From the NCBI RefSeq assembly GCF_964355755.1, contig NC_092677.1, positions 7,195,001 to 7,259,000 of the forward strand: a DNA stretch of 64,000 nucleotides, in the 5' to 3' direction. The position numbers were made by a program, and so were the translations under genes. Under the pieces are notes generated by a model. That model saw only the letters and a list, made by a program, of their open reading frames with translations, was not told the origin of the DNA and did no database searches. The stretch comes from Antedon mediterranea (Eukaryota > Echinodermata > Crinoidea > Comatulida > Antedonidae). Shown in pieces: positions 50,801-61,149 of this stretch; the first letter of the stretch is position 1, and each line of letters opens with the position of its first letter.

Positions 50801-53800
50801 GAAAACATTATTTGTTTTTGTTTTTTTTTCTGTAGAAGTGATTAACTTTATTAAAACTATAAAATAACGCATTCAAAGTCTGACTTAATTAATCTTTCTT
50901 TTTCATGTTTTTGGGGGACAATACATCTTTAACATTAACAATTGATGTATGGATATTTTTTTTTCTAGGCATCAAATCTGTATATTTTATAGTTCAAAAA
51001 AATGTAATGAATCTGTATTTAGCATAGCAAAATCAAGTATAAACATTATTTTGGTAAAATAAAAAGAAAAAATGTTCCAGGTTGTTGCGCAATAAGCCAT
51101 ATGACAGATGAGGACTGTCACGACAAATATGGTCCGGGGCCAAAATCGGTACCAGTTTTGGCTCCAAAGTTGTGGCCAAAAGCAGTCCGCCACTGCCAAA
51201 ATCGGTCCGGGTTTTTCTTCTGTCGATTTTAATTGAATTACTAGGCCTATGATGCTGGTTTAAGTTGTTTATGGCTAGAAAAATATCCCATGATATATAT
51301 AAGTAAGTTATCTTGTCGGATAGATACGATAAATAAATGCATTTTATCTAAAAACATGACGTAGGTGTTCACTGATATTGCAGCCTGCCACACACTCACA
51401 TGAACGGGTATGAGACGCTGATATTGCCAGCTAGATTTTATTTTATGATCGAGGCCTTTTTCCTTCCTCAGCCTAATCAATATTGGATAATTGTTTTATA
51501 ATAATTGTATTGAATTGATTAATTAACCATAAATAAGTAATAAATTAAATTGTTTTTAACATCATGGGGAAACGAAGATGTTTAAAGAACAAAATGGATT
51601 AAAAACAAGCAGAGATACATTGTACACAAAAAGCCTAACAATTAGTACTAATTATTGATGAGTTACTATTAATAATGATAATAAAAAAACAGACTTAATT
51701 TATAATATTAAAATAACAAATAAAACCCTGTAGTTTTCAATATAATGACAATCATGGCCCTTTATTTAAAATGATATGTACATTATGACTCATTTTGCGC
51801 ACCATATATTTGTAAGACCGGACCATATTTGGCGGCCAAAAACAGTCCTACTGCCCGGACCGATTTTATCCAGGCCGGACCCGTTTTGGCGGCCAAAATT
51901 GGTCTGGCCGGACAGGTTTTTGCAGCCAAAAATGGTCCACCGGACTGATTTTGGCAGCCAAAACTGGTCCGCCGGACCGATTTTGGCCCGGACTGATTTT
52001 GGTGTGACAGGACCATACATAATTTTCATACCAAACATGAAAAAGCTAAAGTGTAGGGCTATACAAAAATCGAGTACTTTCTACATTTTAATACACATCT
52101 GGTCCTCGGTTATTACAATTTTAGTAGTAAATTAACAAATTCTTTCAACGATTTTGGTCTATATTTACAACTGTATATGACTAATTATTTGTAAAATATA
52201 GAAATCTGTATTTTCATTCAGATATTAATCTATTAAAAAGTTATTGACATCTGTTAAATACATTGAACATCAAATCAGGGATCGCAATTCACATGACATC
52301 AGCCTTACTGTGGAAAGAGATTAAAATCTGCAAAACTAGAACTGGATTGATATGCATTTAATGAACAAAATAGGCCAGTTACTATAGTAACAAAGCTCTA
52401 AAACCATGGATCACCTTACATCTAATCCATAAAAACCACTGTCTTTAAATTCAATCAAACTATTTGGAGACAATTAGGCCATTCAATATTGGCTCCTCTA
52501 TTAACGGACAACTGTCACTGCAAGATTTTATCGTGAATCTATGTGTATAAATTACGATTAAAAACAAAACCTGAAAACATTAGATCCTCTATTAAGGGGA
52601 CAACTACATGACTTAACAAGACAAGATTTGTCCCATGAACTAGGAATGGCTATTTGTTAAAAATATTATCAGTGACTTGTATTCCATATGGGGTAATAGC
52701 TGAGGTGTACCCATATTATATGGCGTGCGCCAAGGTAAGGGTTGTCTTCTCTAGCTAACAACATTATAGAAACAAAACTATAGTATTTAGGTTGGATTTT
52801 AGTAGTTATGTTTAACACAACAAAAAAGAAATATTGCAGTCAAAGTAAATAATATATTGAAATTGTTAATATCACTTAATCAATTATAAAACAATTTTGA
52901 TAGAATACTATAGCTGTCAGGAAACAGACTTAATAATATCACTATTTTCAATTCTACATTTAAATTTCAACAAATCATAAGAAAATCATTAAATTAAATA
53001 CTCTCAGAAGTTGTAAAATCATTGCAAATTAGATATTAATTTTTATAAATACAATTTCCAACATAGATTTTTGTCAAGATACAGATCTAAATTATGGACT
53101 TAATGATCCACAGAATGACAAATGCAACAAGAATGTCAGATAGAAGGATTTAATTTCCATTTAGTTTAACAAATATCGGCAAAGTCATTACAAACAACTG
53201 CCACCTGTTAAGTAAATTATTTTACTGACCAAATATTTAAAAAAAATGTAGTTAAAACATCCAAAACATACCAACTCTCCCAAATACAATTACAAAATAC
53301 AATTCACTTTCGAGACTAAAAAATAGTAAGGGGTGTACCCTGAAGAGGATTTGGCTGTTAAACCATATATTTTTCCTCGTTCACTTCACAGAAAAGTGTC
53401 ATCTTATGGGGGTGTCCAAAAAGAGGGATTCTACAGTAATATATAGCTTCCGGGAACCAACAAAGTGTCCCCTGAATAGGGGCTGACCATGGCGTTAAAA
53501 CATATCGTTGTTTTACTGGAAAGTGTCCCCTGAATAGGGGCTGGCCATAACGTTAAAACATATCGTTGTTTCACTGCAAAGTGTCCCCTGGATAGGGGCT
53601 GGGCATAACGTTAAAACATATCGTTGTTTCACTGCAAAGTGTCCCCTGAATGAGAGGTTCTTCGTGCAAATTCTCTATATGTTCTCCAGCTTTACCAAAT
53701 TAAACATGTCTGTCTTATGTTGATAAGCTTTCACAAAATATAACAACATTCAATTGAATTCAAAGACATTTCTATTAATTAGCCTGCTATTAGCTACTTT

Positions 53801-56800
53801 ATGTGGACACTTAATCCTTTCACGTATTACATTCCTGCGCCTTTATGTATGTCACTGAACCTCTCAAGCAATTATAAAGCAAATTGACATATTACCACAT
53901 GTTACAAGACAATGCTTGTTCTAAATACTGAAATATAAATTTCTGACGCAAGAAGCAAAGACGTTAAAAACAACAATGCTTATGAAACGTGTACTGAACT
54001 AAGATCTGTCACCTTCTGCCTTCATGCTTACTCCAACAACAAGAATACATGCTTGTTTAGATTTTTTATCCGTAATAATACTTTCAAATACGGTATAAAA
54101 ATACTAATGGTAAGTTCAAACAGTAGACCTACATTAAATTCAACAGAGATTATAAAGCGATATTATGAAATAATTATAATAAAACATATAAAATAACTAT
54201 TAATATGAGAAACTAGTGCTGTTCTTATACTCTAAGCTTTATAATAATCAGGCTAAAAAATACCACCAATAATGGTCTTTAAAAATTGAAATTAATACTG
54301 AATAAATAATCTTGAAATGGAAGACTAAAGTTAAGATGACTATAGCGAGGCATTTAATAAAAAGGCAAACTGCCTTAAAATGTAAATGTGACCCGTTTCG
54401 AGAAACTATATTCTCATCATCAGAACAGTAAACAACGCCTAGAGTGCTTATATACCAATAGGACATGTGTATGTAAATGAGTAAGTAATTAGCATAATAA
54501 AACAACAAGGAATGTAGGCAACAACCAATCATATGGCAAGTGTGACGCCTAAGTTATAGATTTGTTTGTTCAAGGAAGGTTTACTCCACGAGATGTGGAG
54601 GGCTTCCTTGACCTTAAGTTTGAAAGCGGAATCTGCAGAATCCAGAACGGTGAAGCATTCCGCCTTAGCGGGGACCTTACACCGTTCTGAATCCTGCAGA
54701 TGTTGAAAAATGTGAGAAGCCTTGTCCCTGAAATGTTTACGCACCCAAGACTAAAGTTGTATTATATTGATTTTCTATCAATGTAAGATTAGATATATTA
54801 GTTGCATTTATACAAATAATGAATATTGAAAGATTGATTCTATTTAACAAAGAGAACCCAGGTTATAAATATGAATACTCTATCTGTAAGTATAGGACAG
54901 TGTCAATGAATGATAGGCCTAATACAAGATAAACCAATCAATCAAGCAATATCAAACAAGAACACACTTAAATAATACAAAATAATATATTTGGTACAGT
55001 CTTTCCTTGCCAAGCAAGTAAATGAAACTTTTATAATACTCGTATACGGTATTTTCCAATTCACACAAATGATAAATACAAAAAAAAAATATGATAAAAT
55101 AAAAAGTGATTTTGTGTCCTCATGGAAAATTATGTTCTGTGGTGATAATGTATAAACTATTATGTGCTAAAACTCTGAATTTTCTAAATTATAATCTATT
55201 TGTTAGTAATATATATTATATGAATTTTTAAATTATGTAATTTTATATTGTATAATTCATTCAAAAATCAAAGACACAAATTGTTGGATTTTACACTTGT
55301 GGGAATCCTAATAATATAAAATATCAGTGAGAACGTGCTTAGTATGTTGAAATGAAATGCTCTCTTGGGGGCTGAATTGACCGTTTGACCACTTCCATAT
55401 CTTGTATTAAAGCTCATACAATATCTGACCATATAAACACTTGCGTGGGTGGAGGATAGGGAATCTTTCTCTGCTGACATTCTATAATAATCTCAGTTGT
55501 AAAGTGAAGATATAATCATAAACCTGTTAGCAATAGGTTAATAACTAGTAAATCATCATAAGTTAACTGTGTCCAGTGAGACATGTACATTTGCATGCAT
55601 GACCTACAAGAAATTGTAGGAACATGCATTTAGGTGTAATGACACCAAAACATGTTCTTCTAGAACACTTCTACAGTTGCCATAATTTTAGACAGCAATA
55701 GCAGAGAAATATTTAGGACAATATTCTCAGACAGTCTTACAATTACAGATTAATAACCAATTAAAAAAAAATATTTATGAACAACCATCAATCAATCTTT
55801 CAAGTTTATTCAGAACCATTTCAATCAGTTTCAAAATCAATACAATAAAGTAATACAAAAGGATGAAAAGAAATAGCCTACAACCTAACTATTAAAGCCG
55901 AGTAAAATTTAATTGCTGCAGTAGGCCTATTTCATCATCTGAGATTTAGTTTGGTTACCAAAGTAAAATCTATATTTAAAGTGGTATTAAAATGTAAATG
56001 TTCCCCTTTTTGTTTTATTTACTTCTCGCATCATGAATGTGCATCCTGGAGCCAACATAGTTTTAATAAAAAAACAATATATTTCTTTCACAAATATACA
56101 GATGGGAGAGGAAAATATTAACCCAAAACCGCACATGTTCATATAATTAAAATCAATTACTCTTTATTCATCATCGTTATCATTAAAACATCAAGAAAAA
56201 TCAGAATAAGAAAAACAGGTCAATAAAGAGATTAAAAGGAAACACATAAAATCTTGAAATGAACTTGATGATAGTGTATCTTTAAAATTATGATAAAATT
56301 AGTTCACTATCTTCACTAAAACACAATGAAACAATTAAATTTTTGAAACCATAAACAGAAACAAATCTTGTGGATCAGTAGAGATCATTCTAAATGTCAT
56401 TCATTTTTACTCTATCAATGGCGGCACAACCTTATATCCAAGTTCACTTCAAATCATTATGTACAAATCAATGGATGCTGATTATTCTCTCTGAATAAGT
56501 AAACACATAACTGTGTGGATCTAAAATTTTGAAAGCATTTGAGATCATTCCAAAATGTATTTTTCTTTTTGCTCTATCAATGGTAAAACTGTACCAGGTC
56601 AAAGTTCATGTCAAATTAAATTATGTACAATCAATGAGCCCATGTTGATGATTCCTAACTACTTTAATAGCAAACAGCGTGTTTAACAAATTAAGCAGTC
56701 AAGTGTAATGCAGCATGAAGGGGAAAGTGGAATTGTTTACTTTTTTCCAGAAATGTTTATATCATAGAAAATTAAAATACCATAAGACTTCAAAAAGGAG

Positions 56801-58691
56801 TCATGGAGGTTATAATTATTTTATTCTTCTCAACTTAGAGTCAAACTAAACTATTGTTACATGAAATACATTTGTTTATGACAACTATAATATAAATGTT
56901 TGAAAAAACTAGGTCACCTGGTAATTATCAGATAAAGATATTATCCATATTAATATACATGAATTTAACAGGTGCTGTACATGGCCAGGCATGGGTTATT
57001 TTGCAAGTTTGCAATTTAAAGTAAGGAGTGTGTTTGTACATACTTTTGAAAAGGTTAACAAATTTTCATTGGGTAATTGGTGTTAGCTCACCAAATCACA
57101 TATATTGAGGAACTAATACTCAACCGGCGCAGCTACAGTGATAAAGTTCACTTAGGTTGACCCTGGTCTCCCCAATTTCATTTTTTTTATTATGTATAAT
57201 TATACTGAAATAGACTGAATAAATAATGAAATGAAAAATAGAAAATCACTATTCTGCTTATCTAAAAAAAGTTTCAGTTTGTTTTAACTATAGAGGGCAG
57301 CAGAGTAAAAGTTGGAAATGAATAAACCAGGTGGCACTAAATCACAGGTGACTTAAAACAACCCTAAGACATATGTTGAATAATGTAAACAAATTCAACA
57401 ATCAGAAGAAGCATGTTTATCAATCAATTGGTCAATTACCAATGAACCATTAACTGTGTTAATTGTGCTTCTACTATTTCAAGTTCAATTTGACAGAAAA
57501 TTGTAGGTCCTTCAGACTGTTTAACCAGGGAGATGTAACTTTTAAAACATGTTAGAAACGGGTTTCAAATATATTCAAACAAATCATTAAAACTAAATAA
57601 TGATTAGACAGAAACTTTTGAACCAAAACCAGATAGCAGCAACAAGTAAACTGTCTAAGGAAATATGATAATTTGCATAATTTTGGGGTCATTTGACCTG
57701 GCATGTAGGCCTATAGGCCTATGATTTACCTTTTTCATTCACTATAAAAAAGCTATTTATTCTACAAATTTTGTTTACACTGGATAGTGAAGATTTATAT
57801 GAACACAAAAATGTTCAAATATGAATTCTTTTTATTGAATATAATGAAAATGAAATTTACACAAATCAACATTTGTCAGCAACAAGTTGAAAGCTATAAA
57901 AAATGCATACATTTCAGTGAAAAAGAATGATTACCTAAAAAAGTGAAGACAAATTATTTTCTTATACCAGGTAGTGCCCAGTTCAATGACATTAATTGTT
58001 TATAGCTGGTAGTAACAACTATTTATCAAACTACCACAAATCCGGGTTCAAAACATTTTCTACAATTGGGTGAAATTTAACTAAATCAAATAATACAGTT
58101 AATCCAAAATGTGATGCACATAACAAATGTCTTTGAAAAATAAACACTTTCCAAGAAAAACTACCTAAAAGGATATTTAAGGTCCAAATTAATTTCTTTC
58201 CTGCTAACTGTTACTTTACTCTGATACTGTTAGGCCTACTATCTAATTGTATTTCGATATTTTAAGTGTGAGGAATAAAACGAAAATTACGTAGTTCCCC
58301 AACCAGGGCCACCCTAAGTAACCCCCATCGTCCAGTACCTACATATCACGATCAATCAAGACGGTCACAATCCCGTCACTTTTGCCGTACCTCAACCACC
58401 CGTGCGGTGAGATCAAACATGCACCAGCTACCCGTCACATATCATGGTAGAATGTTAAACACTAAAAATGACATGACAATTTAGTATACTAGTAGGTTAT
58501 TATTATTCATGAAATTAATATTAATTTTATTACTGACTTTATAAACATATTTCATGGGTGATTGCTTCGCAAGGTGTCATTTTCGGACGACTGTTAGAAA
58601 TGAATAAACGTTGGAAGAAATTATAAACAGACCTACCTTTCAACGTAAAGGCCATCAAAAACAAAACGAAGAACATCTTTAGCGTTGTCAT
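39195..58691 (-). CDS. Kin of IRRE / Neph-like Ig-superfamily adhesion protein, complete
   Basis: Eleven exons join in phase: 58637-58691, 47356-47573, 46833-46944, 42880-43200, 42392-42526, 42109-42228, 41173-41568, 40620-40784, 40405-40509, 39716-40050, 39195-39455; 740 residues (kirre/Neph proteins run about 700-790). A second in-frame ATG at 58676 starts a cleaner signal peptide (735 residues); an in-frame TAA precedes the first. Five Ig domains show paired cysteines: VVLEC/YECQV, SLTCRG/YVCHV, TFNCVATG/FKCVAMN, IIECAADG/YMCTAT, IDCF/YNCTI. The N-terminal QQFAKQPASIQVV and PRYSIIGD are typical of the kirre/nephrin group. A TM helix (about 508-535) is followed by KRRYN and a 200-residue acidic/basic tail with DYVDPEYLPY. 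The protein ends ATDV, fitting a class I PDZ ligand (vertebrate Neph ends THV). Family members mediate cell-cell recognition. Exon 7 uses a GC donor. Intron 1 is 11 kb. Confidence 0.92.
39609..39710. repeat. Three-copy 35-bp minisatellite next to a splice donor
   Basis: Three units of GGATAATTGCTAAATAATAA plus GGTAAACAATTT, the last abutting the donor of exon 10 of the kirre-like gene (exon edge 39716). The units do not include the donor itself. Confidence 0.85.
43628..43681 (+). repeat. Degenerate tRNA-like copy
   Basis: CAGTGGTCTAATGGTATGCA and AAAGTTCGAGTCTTGGTTG match the D and T arms of the tRNA-like genes at 44368 and 44666, but about 10 bases of the anticodon region and the acceptor stem are lost. 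It is a relic of the same family. Confidence 0.6.
44368..44440 (-). tRNA. tRNA-like gene (anticodon ATC), inverted copy
   Basis: Reverse-complement copy of 44666-44737. D arm, anticodon arm and T arm are intact, but one extra C in the run 44370-44374 adds a base to the 3' acceptor strand, so this copy is probably inactive. Confidence 0.45.
44666..44737 (+). tRNA. tRNA-like gene, Glu/Asp-like body, apparent anticodon ATC
   Basis: The cloverleaf folds: acceptor GCCCCAG / TTGGGGC, D arm GGTCTAATGGTTAGGAC, anticodon stem TCTGC / GCAGG with loop ATATCAA, T arm CCGAG TTCGAGT CTCGG. A T5 run follows (44741-44745), as for Pol III termination. Anticodon ATC would read GAT (Asp), but the body resembles tRNA-Glu and metazoan Asp tRNAs normally carry GTC. 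It lies in a kirre-like intron inside an inverted repeat, so a mobile tRNA-like repeat is as likely as a working gene. Confidence 0.55.
44854..44882. repeat. TA microsatellite
   Basis: An uninterrupted TA run of about 28 bases; a shorter run is at 44301-44320 on the other side of the inverted repeat. Confidence 0.9.
49310..49571. mobile_element. TTAA-type MITE, left end lost
   Basis: The right end ACAATATATCT is followed by TTAA (49572-49575), and the interior GCAGCCAATTACAT resembles the copies at 6283 and 50579. The left terminal repeat is not found. Confidence 0.5.
50041..50348 (-). mobile_element. Full-length tRNA-derived SINE
   Basis: Minus strand: head with box A GTGGCGCAGTGTGTTGGACG and box B AGGTTTGAATCC, a central body with TATCCTTAGGCAAGATACTT, and a 3' end TTAGGCGCTATATAAATCAA followed by an ATT microsatellite. 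This head-body-tail layout is common in marine deuterostome SINEs. About 308 bp, intact. Confidence 0.85.
50579..50928. mobile_element. MITE with TTAA target duplication (third copy)
   Basis: The ends AGATGTTTTGTCC and GGGGGACAATACATCT are flanked by TTAA (50575-50578, 50929-50932). It shares the interior TTGGTTGCCAGCCAATA with the 6283 copy, inverted relative to it. Confidence 0.82.
51107..52016. mobile_element. Inverted-repeat element with subrepeat-built ends
   Basis: The left end TGTCACGACAAATATGGTCC and the reverse complement of the right end TGTCACACCAAAATCAGTCC are similar; GGAC flanks both ends. Each terminal zone (51107-51215, 51825-52016) is built of 17-20-bp units such as GGACCGATTTTGGC in alternating orientation. 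The middle is AT-rich and non-coding; the ORFs over the right zone are repeat artefacts. Confidence 0.65.
53462..53655. repeat. 58-bp tandem repeat, 3.3 copies
   Basis: Unit starts at 53462, 53520, 53578 and 53636. Units contain AAAGTGTCCCCTGAATAGGG and AACGTTAAAACATATCGTTG. The GTGTCCCCT/AGGGG wording also appears in dispersed form near 6170, 52600 and 62130, suggesting derivation from a wider repeat. Confidence 0.9.
54380..54760 (-). mobile_element. Penelope-like retroelement 3' end: GIY-YIG tail plus hammerhead-type motif
   Basis: The minus-strand frame 54744-54529 encodes FRDKASHIFQH, ECFTVLDSADSAFKLKVKEA and KPSLNKQIYNLG, the usual end of the GIY-YIG endonuclease domain of Penelope-like elements. 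About 100 bases downstream on the same strand are CTGATGA (54423-54417), a stem GAGAA/TTCTC and GAAA (54399-54396), a hammerhead core as found in Penelope terminal repeats. The RT is absent, so the copy is dead. Confidence 0.8.
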
Positions 58692-59003
58692 TAATGAATA
58701 ATTATTTTAAAGAGAGCAAATCAGCCGTGTGCACGCACTGCATGAGTTCTTGCTAAATAATGTGGAACAAAACTCGTCGACTGTTTCAAAAAATATCTTT
58801 TCGATAAGACGATGTTGCGAAGTTCGTCTGTCAAATTTACTGAGTACAGTACAATCTTCCCTCCTCCCACATTCGATCACCGTTTGCATATTAATTAGGT
58901 TGGGTAGCAGACCAGAGGAGGAGAGGCTATTGAATGCGAGAACGTTTCCTACGTAGATGTAAAGGAAGTAGTTAGTGTGGTGAATAGCTATAATTTATAA
59001 TAC

Positions 59004-59040
59004 TAGATGGCACGCTCGCTTCGCTCGCGTACCATCTAGG
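59004..59040. repeat. Hairpin CTAGATGG..CCATCTAG with Ser/Arg-like GCTCGCTTCGCTCGC loop
   Basis: The arms CTAGATGGCACGC and GCGTACCATCTAG pair with one mismatch around TCGCTTCGCTC, itself symmetric. A GCGAGCGAAGCGAGC word also occurs inside the element at 36500-37817. Probably the end of an unidentified mobile element. Confidence 0.6.
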
Positions 59041-59574
59041 TCGTGCCCACAGATGGTTCTCGAATACACAGTATTTCCAGCGCGAAAAAAATGGAGATTT
59101 CAAATGTACGTACCGCAGGACTATAATACATTGTCGTTTACAGAAACGAATAGATATACACAATGATTTATGTAGTCAACCAAAATTAGCACCCTGGGAA
59201 TTACTTCCGAGAGAGAAACAAAATGAGTCAAATTTTTTTATTTGGACTCATTTAAAAAAACCCAATTTGTGTTTTGTATGTAACATTAAGGGTTGAGGGA
59301 TGGGGGAAGAAGATAGGTACAAAGAGGAAACATTTTAAAATATATTCTTATCCACTCAGTAACGAAATATTGTTTTTAATGTTTTATAGGCCTATAAATA
59401 ATATACCACTAAATACAGTAAAACATTTGCGATTTAATACGGTACTTTGTTAGAACTGTCACTGTCATAGTCGATTGAAATAGTAAAGTACATGTGTTAC
59501 GATACACCACTACGACGTTTATATATTTTTAAATTATTAATTAATACAAACGTTGAGAAGCAACTGTCAGTAAT

Positions 59575-60365
59575 AACGTTTATTTATTTGTATATTATAT
59601 GTTTATAATCTAACAGTAGGGCCTACCACTCACAGTAATAAAGTTTATTTGTATATATTTTTATATTACATCTAACAGTACCAACACTCACAGTAAGAAA
59701 TTTGCGATTCAGATTGCGATCAAAAGTGGTTAATACCTTAACAGTATTGTACAGCATTGCAATACTATTTATGTTTATTCTCCAAGGGGGCCCATAAATC
59801 TAAATCTATACCTCTATGGTTAAACCAAATAATTTGGAATGTTTATTTGTATATTATATGTTTATTATCTAACAGTAGGGCCTACCACTCACAGTAATAA
59901 AGTTTATTTGTATATATTTTTATATTATATCTAACAGTACCAACACTCACAGTAAGAAATTTGCGATTCAAATTGCGATCAAAAGTGGTTAATACCTTAA
60001 CAGTATTGTACAGCATTGCAATACTATTTATGTTTATTCTCCAAGGGGGCCCGCCCATAAATCTAAATCTATACCTCTATGGTTAAACCAAATAATTTGG
60101 AATGTTTATTTGTATATTATATGTTTATAATCTAACAGTAGGGCCTACCCACACTCACAGTAATAAAGTTTATTTGTATATATTTTTATATTACATCTAA
60201 CAGTACCAACACTCACAGTAAGACATTTGCGATTCAAATTGCGATCAAAAGTGGTTAATACCTTAACAGTATTGTACAGCATTGCAATACTATTTATGTT
60301 TATTCTCCAAGGGGGCCCATAAATCTAAATCTATACCTGTATGGTTAAACCAAATAATTTGGAAT
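59575..60365. repeat. About 260-bp tandem triplication
   Basis: Three copies in direct order, marked by TAACAGTAGGGCCTACC at about 59611, 59870 and 60133 and by CAAGGGGGCCC at about 59785, 60042 and 60308. Copies differ by a few substitutions and a 3-4-base insertion. No coding potential. Confidence 0.92.
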
Positions 60366-61019
60366 GTTCCATTCATCACAAATCAATACATTTGTAAAAA
60401 CGTATATTAAATGTATCAAAATAGTATTTTTTAAAGAAAATCGGCCTGTCTTCAACATTATGATGCTGTACTCGAACTGTTCAACCGGTTTTCAGCTATT
60501 AAAAACAATTATCGTAGGAGGAGATAGGAAAATGCGAAGCCTCCTCGCATTTTTGTGGCGGGTATTTTTCAAGATGGACATCCATTAGACAGTGTATACC
60601 ACGATCGGAAAACACCCCTATTTGGGGCAAATCGTTGAACCTAAATTCGTTTTAATCGTCAATAACTAATTATCTAACTTAATTTAATTAGTAAACAGGG
60701 TTACATCAGGTGGTTAAAATCAGTACCGAAAGTACGAACCAACTTTATATACCATCGAGTAAAAATTCTAGAAGTAAGGCGCGATTTACCGATTTTTGCC
60801 CTTACGTAAATTTATATATAGATGTGTATATATTATATGTAGGCTTCATCGTAATTTTATTAACTTGAAAATCTTCCGAATAATTTTGAAGAATATTGAA
60901 AATTCATGTGTTATCGTACTGTGGCTATTTTCGGAAGTTGAACACAAGTTTGCGCGCAAAACTTTTTTGCTGGTGATTTTTCGACGACAACATCGATGTT
61001 GATCTTGTAGAGCAATCGT

Positions 61020-61143
61020 TACATCAGAGTTGTTTATTCGCCGTGTAGTTTATTTTTTGTAGATGAACATTTGGTTTCATCTAATCACTCGACTAACGGT
61101 GTCCACCACCAGTGTATAAACATTGTCCACAAAGGAGAGCAAG
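61020..61143 (+). other. Candidate non-coding first exon of a downstream plus-strand gene
   Basis: A strong donor (AAG then GTAAGCC) ends at 61143, downstream of a stretch less AT-rich than its surroundings. No matching coding exon is visible before 64000. Support is the splice signal only. Confidence 0.25.
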
Positions 61144-61149
61144 GTAAGC

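Larger units (their letters stand above)
47620..58630. other. Large first intron of the kirre-like gene
   Basis: Eleven kilobases without further exons of this gene that I can recognise. It is filled with SINE, MITE, Penelope and minisatellite pieces listed separately; the rest is AT-rich single-copy-looking sequence. A diverged duplication (about 56340-56500 and 56510-56660, sharing GAGATCATTC and CTCTATCAATGG) also lies here. Confidence 0.6.

Noticed and set aside
51776-52135. 119-codon ORF and overlapping minus ORFs
   Set aside because: Composed of GGACCGATTTTGGC subrepeats; low-complexity translation.
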